DNA from: SG8-40 sp963792855
GTDB lineage: Bacteria > Pseudomonadota > Gammaproteobacteria > Burkholderiales > Eutrophovitaceae
DNA length: 64,000 nt
Direction of reading: 5' to 3'
Assembly: GCA_963792855.1 (NCBI GenBank)
Contig: CAWBXZ010000005.1
Location: forward strand, 372,001 to 436,000
Shown: in pieces, positions 27,082 through 36,565 of the stretch
Position numbering within the stretch: the stretch's first letter is position 1
Layout of the letters: every line of letters starts with the position of its first letter
Program-made: the position numbers and the translations under genes
Notes under the pieces: generated by a model
The model's input: the letters and a program-made list of their open reading frames with translations, nothing else
Told to the model about the DNA's origin: nothing
Databases searched by the model: none

Positions 27082-27184
27082 CGTCGCGTCGGTTCCGGTG
27101 AGTTAATCTGTTCATTCGGAACTGGCAATTCCGGTTTTCACCGCGCATGACAACCCTCTTCGAGGAACACCGGGCACGCAGAAG

Positions 27185-28957
27185 ATGATTCCGCAATCTT
27201 TCATCGAGGACCTTCTGGCACGGGTGGACGTGGTCGACGTGGTGGAATCCTATGTCCCGTTGAAGCGCTCGGGCTCCAATTTCTCGGCGCGTTGCCCGTT
27301 TCACAACGAAAAAACGCCGTCGTTCACCGTCAGCCAGAGCAAGCAGTTCTATCACTGTTTCGGCTGTGGCGCGCACGGCACTGCCATTTCGTTTCTGATG
27401 GAATATCAGGGCATGGGGTTTATCGATGCCGTCAAGGATCTGGCCGCGCGCGTCGGCATGACGGTGCCTGAACCCTCGACACCGAAAGAAAAGACTGCCG
27501 GCGCCGACGATGATCTCATCGGTGTCGTGGCGCGAGCAGCGCGTTTTTACAAACAGCAACTCAAGGAGTCGGAGAAGGCGATTGGCTACCTCAAGGGTCG
27601 TGGCCTGAGCGGCGAAATTGCCGCCCGCTACGGTCTCGGTTACGCGCCCGATAACTGGCAGGCGCTCGAAGCCGAGTTTGCTGACTATGCAAAATCCACT
27701 GCGCTCGCCAAGGCGGGGCTGGTGATTGACGGTAACGAAGGCCGTCGCTACGACCGCTTTCGCGATCGGGTGATGTTCCCGATACAGAATCAGCGCGGCA
27801 GCATCATCGGATTCGGCGGCCGGGTGATCGGCAAGGGCGAACCCAAATACCTGAATTCACCTGAAACACCCTTGTTTGAAAAGGGGCGGGAACTCTATGG
27901 GCTGGTTCAGGCGCGAGCCGGAATCCGCCAATCCGGCGTGGTGGTGGTCGTCGAAGGCTACATGGACGTCGTCGCACTGGCTCAAGCCGGTGTGGAGTAC
28001 GCGGTGGCAACACTGGGCACGGCGACAACGCCCTGGCAGGTGCAGAAGCTGCTCAAGCAGGCCGATCGGGTGGTGTTCTGTTTCGATGGCGATGTCGCAG
28101 GCCAGCGCGCGGCCTGGCGGGCAATGGAAAACAGCCTCGCGCATTTGGTCGACGGCCGGCAGATCGGTTTTCTTTTTCTTCCCGAGGGCGAAGACCCGGA
28201 CAGTTTCGTACGCTCTCGCGGCAAGGAAGCCTTCGAGGCCTTGCTTGCCGAAGCACAGCCGTTGTCCGAATACATGCTGCACGAACTCGGCTCGCGGGTG
28301 AACATGCGCAGTGCGGAAGGGCGGGCCAAGTTCCTTCAGGATGCGAAACCTTTGCTGGCCCAGATCAAGGCGCCGATGCTGTCGCTGGTACTGCGCAAAC
28401 AGATCGCCGGGCTCGCTGATGTTTCGCAAGCGGAACTCGATGCACGCTATGGCATCAAAACACCGGTAACGTCCAGGGTGCCGCGACGCCAGGTTGCAGA
28501 AAGGCCGTCACTGCTGCGCCACCTTGCCGAAATGCTGCTTGTTTCGCCGGGACTTGCACGCTTCGTCGATATCGAGCGTTTCCGTGCGTTTGCCGGCATC
28601 GCTGTCCCGGAATTCACGCAAAACGAGGTGGATCTGGTCGCCGAGTTGCTTGAGATGGGCGTGGAAAGCCCCCATGTACAAGTCGTTGTCGAGCGTTTCC
28701 GTGGCAAGCCTCTCGAGTCGATGGTGGGGCGCTTTCAGGCCAGCGGGTTGCTTGCCTGGGAAGGGCGTGAACCTGACGAGGATGCGCTCAAAAAGGACTT
28801 TTTAAGCGCCTGGCAATCGATGGAGCAGCGGCTCAGCAAGTCGCGCATTGATGCTTTGCTGGAGAAGAGCCGCAAAGGCAGTCTTTCCGAGGAAGACAAG
28901 GCGCTCTACAGAAGTCTGATGGGCAATGCGGCGGGCGATCATGCGTCACCCGGGTGA
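27185..28957 (+). CDS. dnaG: DNA primase DnaG
   Basis: Makes RNA primers at the replication fork together with DnaB. The 590 residues have the CHC2 zinc finger (Cys37, His40, Cys58, Cys61), the RNA polymerase basic region with FGGRVIGKGEPKYLNSPET (about 207-225), the TOPRIM core with VVVEGYMDVVALAQAG near 255-270 and FCFDGD near 299-304, and a C-terminal helicase-binding domain (about 440-590). It precedes rpoD as in the classical macromolecular synthesis operon. Confidence 0.97.
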   Translation: MIPQSFIEDLLARVDVVDVVESYVPLKRSGSNFSARCPFHNEKTPSFTVSQSKQFYHCFGCGAHGTAISFLMEYQGMGFIDAVKDLAARVGMTVPEPSTPKEKTAGADDDLIGVVARAARFYKQQLKESEKAIGYLKGRGLSGEIAARYGLGYAPDNWQALEAEFADYAKSTALAKAGLVIDGNEGRRYDRFRDRVMFPIQNQRGSIIGFGGRVIGKGEPKYLNSPETPLFEKGRELYGLVQARAGIRQSGVVVVVEGYMDVVALAQAGVEYAVATLGTATTPWQVQKLLKQADRVVFCFDGDVAGQRAAWRAMENSLAHLVDGRQIGFLFLPEGEDPDSFVRSRGKEAFEALLAEAQPLSEYMLHELGSRVNMRSAEGRAKFLQDAKPLLAQIKAPMLSLVLRKQIAGLADVSQAELDARYGIKTPVTSRVPRRQVAERPSLLRHLAEMLLVSPGLARFVDIERFRAFAGIAVPEFTQNEVDLVAELLEMGVESPHVQVVVERFRGKPLESMVGRFQASGLLAWEGREPDEDALKKDFLSAWQSMEQRLSKSRIDALLEKSRKGSLSEEDKALYRSLMGNAAGDHASPG

Positions 28958-28982
28958 AGAAAGCCCGCGTACACGATATAAT
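28954..28982 (+). promoter_or_regulatory. Possible promoter between dnaG and rpoD
   Basis: TATAAT at 28977-28982 is preceded 17 bases upstream by GTGAAG (28954-28959), a weak -35 match. A leader of about 95 bases would precede rpoD, which would allow rpoD expression independent of dnaG. Confidence 0.45.
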
Positions 28983-29075
28983 CCTCGGTTCTTTTACGCC
29001 GCGGAACGTGTCGCGGCAACTTCGCTATAAATTTCAGGCTTTTAGGTTTTTCAAATAATTAGGGGTCCCAAACAC

Positions 29076-31025
29076 ATGGCACGCGTGGCTCGGGAAAAGC
29101 GCAGGAAGAAGAAGGACGACAAGCAGGTTTCGGCCCAGCAGCCGCTGGATGCCGAAGCACGCCGCATGCGGCTCAAGACGCTGATCGTGCTCGGTAAGGA
29201 ACGTGGCTACCTTACCTACGCAGAGATCAACGACCACCTGCCTGACGATATGCTCGACGCCGAGCAGATCGAGAACATCATCAGCATGATCAACGACATG
29301 GGTATCCAGGTCTATGACGAGGCCCCGGATAGCGAGTCCCTGCTGATGACCGAACCGGCTGCGCCGGTTGCCGATGAAGATGCGGCGGAAGAGGCCGAGC
29401 AGGCCCTGTCAACGGTAGATTCCGAATTTGGCCGCACAACCGACCCGGTTCGCATGTACATGCGTGAAATGGGCTCGGTCGAACTGCTCACGCGCGAGGG
29501 CGAGATCGAGATCGCCAAGCGCATTGAGGACGGGCTCAAGCACATGGTGCAGGCAATTTCCGCCTGCCCCATGACGATCGCCGAAATCCTTGACCTGGCC
29601 GACAAGATCGAACGCGACGAAATGCGCGCGGACGAGGTCGTTGACGGTCTTATCGACCCGAACGCGCCGGAAGAAGACGAAGAGCCGGCTTCGCCGCAGC
29701 AGGTGGCCAGTGATCTCAGCGACGACAGCGACGAGGACAACGAAGACGACGACGAAGACGAAGAGCCGACCGAAGAGCAGCAGGCCGCAATTCAGCGCGC
29801 CAATCTGCTGCAACTCAAGATGGAATCGCTCGAGCGCTTCGCCCGCATCCGTTCGCTCAACACCAAAATGCTCAAGGCGCTCTCGCGCAGCGGCACCGGC
29901 AGCCGCGCTTACCAGAAAGCGCAGCAGGAAATTTCCGATGAGCTGATGCTGATCCGTTTTGGCGCCAAGCAGATCGAGTTTCTATGTGACAGCGTGCGAC
30001 AGGTCGTCGAGGAAGTGCGCACCTACGAGCGGGCGATCATGGACCTGGCGATGGATACGTCGGGCATGCCGCGCGCGCACTTCATCAAGACGTTCCCGGG
30101 CTCCGAGGTTGACCTCGAATGGGTTGAGCGCGAACTTGAAGTGCGAAAGCCGTACACGGAAGTGTTGGCGCGATATGCCCCCGACATTACCGAGTTCCAG
30201 CGCAAGCTGCTAGACGTTCAGGAACGGGTCGGCATTCCGCTCAAGGAACTCAAGGAAATCAACCGGCGCATGTCAACCGGCGAGGCCAAGGCGCGCCGCG
30301 CCAAGCGCGAGATGACCGAGGCCAACTTGCGGCTGGTAATCTCGATTGCCAAGAAGTACACCAATCGTGGTTTGCAGTTCCTCGACCTGATTCAGGAAGG
30401 CAACATTGGTCTGATGAAAGCGGTCGACAAGTTCGAGTATCGCCGCGGCTACAAATTTTCCACCTATGCGACGTGGTGGATTCGCCAGGCCATTACGCGG
30501 TCGATTGCCGATCAGGCCCGCACCATTCGTATTCCGGTGCACATGATCGAGACCATCAACAAGATGAACCGTATTTCGCGGCAAATTCTGCAGGAAACCG
30601 GTCTGGAGCCGGATCCGGCGACCCTGGCCGAGAAAATGGAAATGCCCGAGGAGAAGATCCGCAAGATCCTGAAAATCTCCAAAGAGCCTATTTCCATGGA
30701 AACGCCCATCGGTGACGACGATGACTCGCATCTCGGTGATTTCATCGAGGATACCTCGACCATGGTGCCGGTCGAAGCGGCGATTTACACCAGCCTGCAG
30801 GACGCCACCAAGGAAGTGCTGGATACGCTGACTTCGCGCGAAGCCAAAGTGCTGCGCATGCGTTTCGGCATCGAGATGTCTACCGACCATACGCTCGAGG
30901 AAGTCGGCAAGCAGTTCGACGTGACGCGCGAGCGCATTCGCCAGATAGAAGCCAAGGCACTGCGCAAGCTGCGCCACCCGTCGCGCTCTGAACGGCTCAA
31001 GAGCTTCATGGGCAACGAAGGTTGA
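29076..31025 (+). CDS. rpoD: RNA polymerase primary sigma factor RpoD (sigma70)
   Basis: The housekeeping sigma factor. The 649 residues show region 1.1 (about 25-90), region 1.2 starting DPVRMYMREMGSVELLTREG (about 123-142), a non-conserved region with an acidic run at about 198-234, regions 2.1-2.4 including ANLRLVISIAKKYTNRG and YKFSTYATWWIRQAI, region 3, and region 4.2 with EEVGKQFDVTRERIRQIEAK near the C-terminus. The basic N-terminal 20 residues are typical of betaproteobacterial RpoD. A strong terminator follows. Confidence 0.98.
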   Translation: MARVAREKRRKKKDDKQVSAQQPLDAEARRMRLKTLIVLGKERGYLTYAEINDHLPDDMLDAEQIENIISMINDMGIQVYDEAPDSESLLMTEPAAPVADEDAAEEAEQALSTVDSEFGRTTDPVRMYMREMGSVELLTREGEIEIAKRIEDGLKHMVQAISACPMTIAEILDLADKIERDEMRADEVVDGLIDPNAPEEDEEPASPQQVASDLSDDSDEDNEDDDEDEEPTEEQQAAIQRANLLQLKMESLERFARIRSLNTKMLKALSRSGTGSRAYQKAQQEISDELMLIRFGAKQIEFLCDSVRQVVEEVRTYERAIMDLAMDTSGMPRAHFIKTFPGSEVDLEWVERELEVRKPYTEVLARYAPDITEFQRKLLDVQERVGIPLKELKEINRRMSTGEAKARRAKREMTEANLRLVISIAKKYTNRGLQFLDLIQEGNIGLMKAVDKFEYRRGYKFSTYATWWIRQAITRSIADQARTIRIPVHMIETINKMNRISRQILQETGLEPDPATLAEKMEMPEEKIRKILKISKEPISMETPIGDDDDSHLGDFIEDTSTMVPVEAAIYTSLQDATKEVLDTLTSREAKVLRMRFGIEMSTDHTLEEVGKQFDVTRERIRQIEAKALRKLRHPSRSERLKSFMGNEG

Positions 31026-31043
31026 TCTGAAGTGTGTTAAAAG

Positions 31044-31074
31044 AAAGCCGGCCGGATTCCCGGCCGGCTTTTTC
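31044..31074 (+). terminator. Intrinsic terminator of rpoD
   Basis: AAAGCCGGCCGG pairs with CCGGCCGGCTTT around a 4-base loop and is followed by T residues. It lies 20 bases after the rpoD stop and just before the tRNA gene. Confidence 0.9.
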
Positions 31075-31088
31075 GTTGTGCCGACGGT

Positions 31089-31165
31089 GGGCCTGTAGCT
31101 CAGTTGGTTAGAGCAGAGGACTCATAATCCTTTGGTCCTGGGTTCGAGTCCCAGCGGGCCCACCA
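31089..31165 (+). tRNA. tRNA with CAU anticodon, probably tRNA-Ile2
   Basis: A 77-base tRNA with encoded CCA. The acceptor stem is GGGCCTG/CGGGCCC with one G-T pair, the D arm has AGCTCAGTTGGTTAGAGC, the anticodon CAT is at 31123-31125, and the T arm is CTGGG-TTCGAGT-CCCAG. The CAU anticodon could mean elongator Met or the Ile2 species whose C34 is changed to lysidine. The stretch after the anticodon (AATC--TTGGTC) is closer to E. coli tRNA-Ile2, and in E. coli ileX also lies near rpoD, so Ile2 is preferred. It is not initiator tRNA, which has an unpaired first base. Confidence 0.9.
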
Positions 31166-31424
31166 AGCATCCGTCTTCCTGCATGCGGTCGCGTGGTTGC
31201 TCACCCCGCGAGCGCTAAACAGCAAAATCTTGCCGTCCTCAATGCCCCGGCAATCACGGGGGATGCAGTCGCGCCCCCACTGCCGGCTGAGGGCCGGGAC
31301 TTGCCGCAACCGTGCGTGCGTTGGCGCCAGGAGGGCGATCTGCCGACCCCATGCAACAGGGCCGGCTCAGTCGACCGCTGGTCCCAGCCATGGGGACGGC
31401 GTTGCGCGGCCCTTGTCTGGCGTA

Positions 31425-31453
31425 TTGAGTGTAAATATTCCCGGTGCTAGTAT
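31425..31453 (+). promoter_or_regulatory. Promoter for the MarR-family gene
   Basis: TTGAGT (31425-31430) and TAGTAT (31448-31453) are exactly 17 bases apart and lie about 40 bases before the start codon. MarR proteins usually repress their own promoter, but no clear operator palindrome was seen. The rest of the gap from 31166 to 31424 shows no gene or structure. Confidence 0.5.
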
Positions 31454-31490
31454 TTCCAGACCTAAGATCCAGAGTCAATAAAGGCCCTGC

Positions 31491-32093
31491 TTGAAACGTC
31501 GGAAGCTGCCGATAGCGCCGGGTGAAAGCCCAACATTTAACCTGAATGCCGGCGTTTCTTCTCCAGACATTGACCCTGCCCCCCCCGAGGATTCGCCGAG
31601 GCTTGCTGGTCAGGTCGATTTGCGCGTGTTGAGCGCAATTCGCTGCATCATTCGAAGCTTCGAGCTGTATTCCAGGGAGTTGGCGACAAAGGTGCGTGTA
31701 ACTTCGCCGCAGCTGGTTTGCCTTCTTGCTGTGGCGGAGAGAGGGAAAACGACCGCGACGATTATGGGGCGCGAGGTTTTTCTCAGTCCGAGCACAATCG
31801 TCGGAATCCTTGACAGGCTCGAAGCCAAGGGGTTGGTCAGGCGCGAGCGGGACGAAAATGACAGAAGGGTAGTTTCTGTCAGCCTGACTGAAAAGGGTAG
31901 CCGATTGGCCCGCAGTGCACCCTCGCCTCTTCAGGACACACTGACCGAGGCGCTACGCCTTCTTCCCGGTGAGGAACAAGTCAAGATCGCAGAGTCCCTC
32001 GAGCGGGTAGTCGCTTTGATGGGAACTGCGCGCATTGACGCAGCGAGTATGCCGGTGGCGGGCGTTTCCCCGGACACGGAGGCGCAAGAGTAA
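31491..32093 (+). CDS. MarR-family transcriptional regulator
   Basis: A 200-residue protein with a disordered, proline-rich N-terminal arm (about 1-40), a MarR winged helix-turn-helix (about 45-150) and a C-terminal dimerisation helix. The recognition helix region is FLSPSTIVGILDRLEAKGLV, and the wing has RRERDENDRRVVSVSLTEKG, both standard MarR. The TTG start has AAAGG about eight bases upstream. The target is unknown; no gene on either side is an obvious effector. Similar long-armed MarR proteins regulate osmolyte genes elsewhere, but nothing here supports that. Confidence 0.88.
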   Translation: MKRRKLPIAPGESPTFNLNAGVSSPDIDPAPPEDSPRLAGQVDLRVLSAIRCIIRSFELYSRELATKVRVTSPQLVCLLAVAERGKTTATIMGREVFLSPSTIVGILDRLEAKGLVRRERDENDRRVVSVSLTEKGSRLARSAPSPLQDTLTEALRLLPGEEQVKIAESLERVVALMGTARIDAASMPVAGVSPDTEAQE

Positions 32094-32202
32094 GAAACAG
32101 TTGTCGGCGTCTGGATGATTCGAGCCTGGACAATGACGGGCTGTTCTAGCGGTGCATCCGTGGCGCGACCCGACAAGAACTGTTTATTTGGAAACGTTCG
32201 AA

Positions 32203-32661
32203 CTACTCCGTCTGGACCAAGCCCCGCAAACGCTGTTTGTCGAGGTACTTGTCGAGACCGGATGCCGCAGTGAGAACCTCGGAATCGGAAAACAGTTCTT
32301 CGCTCGCAACCTGTCCAAGGACATTAAAGCTGTCTCGTATGGAAGCGTGGCCTTCGAGCTTCAGAGCCCTCTCGGATTCTTCCTTGCACGACTCGGTCAG
32401 AAGCCTCACAAACAACTCGGCCGAGTTCTTGTTCGCAGTATCCAGCTGATCTCTCGAAACGGAGGCAATGGACTTGACCGCTGGATGGAATGAGGCGGCT
32501 GAGTACAGCCAGTTAACCAGCGCCAGTCGGTCCAGTCGCGAAGTGGAGTCGACCAGGCATTCGGACAAGTTGTTGGTATGGACCCCTGCGTACGAGTTGG
32601 TCATGGAAACTTTGGTGGCGGCAACTGCGAAGAGAATCAGGGCAAATGTCGTGAATTTCAT
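32203..32661 (-). CDS. Hypothetical exported protein
   Basis: A 152-residue protein I do not recognise. It has a clear signal peptide (hydrophobic core about residues 5-16, probable cleavage after SYA near 25) and a helical mature part with two cysteines (in SECLVD and ESCKEE), which may form a disulfide. The ATG at 32661 has a perfect AGGAGG seven bases upstream; a longer reading frame to 32739 lacks support. It is a single gene, opposite in strand to its neighbours. Confidence 0.7.
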   Translation of the reverse strand: MKFTTFALILFAVAATKVSMTNSYAGVHTNNLSECLVDSTSRLDRLALVNWLYSAASFHPAVKSIASVSRDQLDTANKNSAELFVRLLTESCKEESERALKLEGHASIRDSFNVLGQVASEELFSDSEVLTAASGLDKYLDKQRLRGLVQTE

Positions 32662-33027
32662 AACGCCTCCTGGGGCATCCCGGGTTAAGGATCCTTGTGT
32701 TTGAGTTTTCCAGCCGTGCACGTTCAAAGATAAGCACACGTGACGTCAATGACAGCGGAGGCTTCCACAGAGAAATCGTGAAGAAGTGCCACTCTGCCCA
32801 TCAGCGCCGTTGCGTGAGAAGCATGTCATTGCGTCCGGCGTTTTCAGTGCTCTCCGGAAACAGGGGGAAGGAAGGTGCCAGCACTCCGTGCATTAGAACC
32901 ACTTGTTTCAGGGTGCCGGCCTGCCCGGCGCGTTGTTACGGGAACCGGTATTCCGGCGAATAGCCGTTTCTTTGAACTCGCGGAAGGACTTTCTGTCTGT
33001 AACGGGTCTTCCAGTTAGAGCAGACGC

Positions 33028-33696
33028 ATGTTGAATTCAGTGCGAACCTCATTCTTTGGGGTGTTGATCGGTCTTGGCGTACCGCTTGGCATGACAAGCG
33101 GGGGAGCTAACGGCGCGCAGATAGAAGAAACCGGGCGCAATGCGTCTGGCGGCAACGGTATGTACGGGACCTATGTCGAAAAGCGCGTTCGCTATTTCAG
33201 CGATAGCCTGGGCATGGCATATCCGATTCAGATGGACGATCTGCTGCCGGAGTTGATGGATGCGATCGAGAACCTGTCCAATTACCGGGTTCCCGACACG
33301 TTGCCAAGGGTGTTTAGCGTTCCTCACGAGAAGATTGAAGAACTTGCCTGTGGCAGGAAATGCCCGGCACTGGGCGCGTACAAACCGGGGGACGGAATCT
33401 ATCTGGACGAGGCGCTGCGGCCAGAGACGAATGTCTTTGCGCGCTCTGTATTGCTTCACGAACTGGTTCACTACGTGCAGGATGTTTCGGCCGCGACGGA
33501 CAATCACGAGTCTTGCGACCGCTGGTACCGGCGTGAGAAAGAAGCTTACGCGATTCAGGAGCATTTTCTGGCGCTCGTTGGCAGCGAGCACCGTGTCTCT
33601 TACTCGACGCTGTTCGGATACTCGGCGCTACTGGAGTGTCAGGGCATTGCGGCCGACGAAGTGAAACGACACCCCGGTGAGCACGTCACGCCGTAA
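33028..33696 (+). CDS. Exported HExxH zincin-like protein
   Basis: A 222-residue exported protein with an N-terminal signal (hydrophobic core about 9-22). HELVHYVQD (about residues 149-157) is a canonical zinc-binding HExxH, and EKEAYAIQEHF near 180 offers a glutamate third ligand, as in gluzincins. Four cysteines (CGRKCP, SCDRWY and LECQ) suggest disulfides. It resembles the DUF6647-type secreted metallopeptidase-like proteins; proteolytic activity is inferred from the motif only. No operon partner is evident, and 34 bases upstream no strong Shine-Dalgarno element was seen. Confidence 0.75.
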   Translation: MLNSVRTSFFGVLIGLGVPLGMTSGGANGAQIEETGRNASGGNGMYGTYVEKRVRYFSDSLGMAYPIQMDDLLPELMDAIENLSNYRVPDTLPRVFSVPHEKIEELACGRKCPALGAYKPGDGIYLDEALRPETNVFARSVLLHELVHYVQDVSAATDNHESCDRWYRREKEAYAIQEHFLALVGSEHRVSYSTLFGYSALLECQGIAADEVKRHPGEHVTP

Positions 33697-33866
33697 TCCC
33701 TTCGGGCTCGATTCTCATTCCATCTCAGCGGGGATGAATTTGTATCCAATAAGTAACCGGGGTGTAAGCCAAAGGTAAGAGACGGTTCCCCACCATGTCG
33801 GTATGCAGAAGCGGCAGTTGTTGATGGGCCGATTCTCTTTGCATCGCAACAATAGGGGGAGCTGTC

Positions 33867-34373
33867 ATGGTTGCACCAATCGGATGCTCACGACCGGCGA
33901 TCGTGCGTCAAGGTCGAGTGATACTTTCCGCGATACTGATCGCAGCGTTTTCCGCGGGATGTGGCGGTGGTGGCAGTGCGGAAAGCGGTTTTCGTCTCAC
34001 GGTAGACGTTGTCAATCCGGGCGAGACCATGGTCGTGTGGTCGTCCTACCCGGAGTCCAATACCTACCAGGTCGTTCGCGATGGGCAACAGATCATCAAC
34101 GCCAAGGGAGATATTGCCTACACAGATCGCGGCTTGCTTGCAGGGGCTCGATATTGCTACGTCGTGCGGGCGCGCGGGCCGAGTGGAACGTTCGATGCGT
34201 CGAGTAACGAGGTTTGCGTGACTATGCCGAAATTCGGTAGCCGACAAACAGGGGCTGTCGGTGCGGTCAAAGGCGCGAGGATCGCGGAAGATTTCATCGG
34301 GCTTGCGTATGTCAGCAATCCTGTTGATCCCGATGTGCTGGTTGCCCAAGCGCACGGCAGCCTGTGGGCATGA
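33867..34373 (+). CDS. Hypothetical lipoprotein with fibronectin III-like domain
   Basis: A 168-residue protein with a lipobox FSAGC (Cys32) after a hydrophobic segment (about 17-30) and a poly-Gly stretch after the anchor. The middle (about 40-120) reads like a single fibronectin type III domain: GETMVVWSSYPESNTYQVVRDG, then TDRGLLAGARYCYVVRA and SNEVCVTM. A strong Shine-Dalgarno sequence (AGGGGGAG) precedes the ATG. Probably an outer-membrane-anchored binding or structural protein; no specific function is claimed. Confidence 0.72.
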   Translation: MVAPIGCSRPAIVRQGRVILSAILIAAFSAGCGGGGSAESGFRLTVDVVNPGETMVVWSSYPESNTYQVVRDGQQIINAKGDIAYTDRGLLAGARYCYVVRARGPSGTFDASSNEVCVTMPKFGSRQTGAVGAVKGARIAEDFIGLAYVSNPVDPDVLVAQAHGSLWA

Positions 34374-34552
34374 GCCGTCATCGAAGAGAGGTCGATTCGT
34401 GAAGCAAAGATCGCGTCCGGCTCCGGTGATCCGTCGAATAATGATGTTGTGTTTCCAGTGCAGGCTCCAGCTTGGCTTTGCCCTTGCGGGAACGGCAGTG
34501 CGCCAAAATGCCACTCGGCTAGAATGCGTTTGTCACAGGGGGTGATTTTCTA

Positions 34553-36565
34553 ATGAGCCAGCCTCGCGTTCTTTTTGCCAAGACGACGCGCCCAAGTGTG
34601 TCGGGTGTTTTGCCTCGCGAACGATTGTTCGGCGTTCTCGACAAAGCGCGGCAGAACCCTGTCATATGGGTGACCGGCCCGCCCGGATCGGGCAAGACGA
34701 CACTCGCCGCAAGCTATCTCGAAGAGCGCAAGCTGGCCTCATTGTGGTACCAGCTGGACGAAACGGATGTCGACGTCGCTTCCTTTTTCTTTCACCTCGA
34801 AGCGGCGGCAAAGGCGCGGGCCACGCGCAAGCCGGTGCGCTTGCCGCAATTTACGACGCAGCACTTGTCCAGCCTTGCCGTGTTTACGCGCCGCTATTTC
34901 CAGGCGTTGTACCAGCAACTCGGCAAGTCCTTCGCAATCGTGCTCGACGGCTATCACGAGATTGCACCGCAGTCACCACTGCATGACGTCATTTCGACCG
35001 CGCTTACAGAAGTGCCGCCGGGAGGGTCGATCATTATCATCAGCCGCACCGATCCGCCGGCGTCCATGGTGCGATTGCGTGCCAACCGGATTCTTGAAGT
35101 CATTGGCTGGCAGGAACTGAAACTGACATCGGAAGAATCCAACGCGATTGTTGCGCAGCGCGGACTTGAATTTGATGCCGAGCGTTTGAGAGACCTCAAC
35201 GAGAAAACAGAAGGCTGGGCAGCGGGCCTGATCCTCGTGCTCGAGCAGGCGACGGCTACTGCCTGGGCCGCTCCGGCAGACTTGTCGACGCCGCAACTGG
35301 TTTTTGATTACCTGGCCGGAGAAATTTTTGAGAAAACCGACGCAGCAACGCGTGAGGTTCTTCTTACCACCGCATTCCTGCCGCAAATGACCGCAGATAT
35401 GGCGAGAACCCTATCGGGTCAGCCTGATGCCGGAGAACGGCTGGACCATCTGTTTCGAAATAATTATTTCGTCACGCTGAAGCAGGCGGCTCCGCACTCC
35501 ATCTACGAGTATCACCCGATGATGCGTGAGTTCGTGGCGTCCCGGGCAAATGCATTGCTGCCCAAGGGAAGACGCCAGGCGTTGCGCCGCACTGCGGCGG
35601 ATCTGCTCGAATCGGAGGGGCTGGTTGCAGAAGCCGTTGGATTGGCACGCTCCGGTGGTGACCACGAACGTATCAAGGACATCATTCGTCACCATGCGCG
35701 GGAAATGCTTGACTCGGGGCGCAGCGAGACCCTGGTGCAATGGGTCGAATCACTCCCAAAGCCGTTTCAGGATCAGAATCCGTGGACCATCTACTGGATG
35801 GCCGTGGCGCGCACGGAGTCATCTCCCCGCGAAAGCCGCCGGTTGCACGAGCGGGCCTTCGAGCTATTCGGCCGCCAGGTTGAGCCCGATTTGCGTGGCC
35901 TGCTGCTCACGTGTTCCGGAGCCATGGACGCGATCATGTATGAACTGGATGATTTTTCTCTCGTGGACCGCTGGATCGATGTGATGGATCGCCTCCTGCG
36001 CGATCATCCCGGCATCGTGTCCGGACCGGTAGAGTCGCGCATCGTATGCAGCCTTTTCACGTCACTGGTCATGCGGCAGCCGCATAACCCCAAGATCGAA
36101 TACTGGGCGGAACGTGCCTACCGCACATCCATTGCACAGTCGGACATCAATGTGCGTGTTTCGGTCGAGACGCGTATTGCGCTGGGAGTGGCTTATGGCG
36201 GCCATTTCCCCAAGGCGTGGTCGATCATCGAGGGTGTGCGAAACCTGATAATGAAACACGAGGTGACGTCCTTCGCGCGCACATCGCTAAAAGCAGTGGA
36301 GGCGACCTACTTCATGCTGAGCGCACAGGGCGAAGCCTGTTATGCCGCAGTGCGCGAAGGGCTTGAGATCGAACGCACTGAGGGCGTCAACATTCTTTCA
36401 CGCCAACTGCTTGCCTATGGCGCCGGTGGTGCACTGTTTTCCGGTGATCTTGACAAGGCAGCGGAGTTTCTCGAGCGAAATCGAAGCGTTGCCGGGTATA
36501 CCCGCCCGTTTCGATCTTTGTCTGCAGCATCTGTTCTCGACATGGCTTGCGATGCTCCGGCATGA
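34553..36565 (+). CDS. N-terminal part of a frameshifted MalT/SARP-type regulator: STAND ATPase plus helical repeats
   Basis: 670 residues. The N-terminal P-loop GPPGSGKT (42-49), the VLDGYHEI Walker B-like strand near 127-134 and IIIISRTDPP near 155-164 give the STAND/MalT-type NTPase. A winged-helix-like segment and TPR-like helical repeats follow from about residue 330. The frame ends in about 20 residues (RPFRSLSAASVLDMACDAPA) that look out of frame, while the frame starting just downstream continues the helical repeats and has the DNA-binding and BTAD domains. The two halves together correspond to a single regulator of about 1,075 residues, a known architecture. This is probably a one-base frameshift (mutation or assembly error). 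Confidence 0.8.
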   Translation: MSQPRVLFAKTTRPSVSGVLPRERLFGVLDKARQNPVIWVTGPPGSGKTTLAASYLEERKLASLWYQLDETDVDVASFFFHLEAAAKARATRKPVRLPQFTTQHLSSLAVFTRRYFQALYQQLGKSFAIVLDGYHEIAPQSPLHDVISTALTEVPPGGSIIIISRTDPPASMVRLRANRILEVIGWQELKLTSEESNAIVAQRGLEFDAERLRDLNEKTEGWAAGLILVLEQATATAWAAPADLSTPQLVFDYLAGEIFEKTDAATREVLLTTAFLPQMTADMARTLSGQPDAGERLDHLFRNNYFVTLKQAAPHSIYEYHPMMREFVASRANALLPKGRRQALRRTAADLLESEGLVAEAVGLARSGGDHERIKDIIRHHAREMLDSGRSETLVQWVESLPKPFQDQNPWTIYWMAVARTESSPRESRRLHERAFELFGRQVEPDLRGLLLTCSGAMDAIMYELDDFSLVDRWIDVMDRLLRDHPGIVSGPVESRIVCSLFTSLVMRQPHNPKIEYWAERAYRTSIAQSDINVRVSVETRIALGVAYGGHFPKAWSIIEGVRNLIMKHEVTSFARTSLKAVEATYFMLSAQGEACYAAVREGLEIERTEGVNILSRQLLAYGAGGALFSGDLDKAAEFLERNRSVAGYTRPFRSLSAASVLDMACDAPA

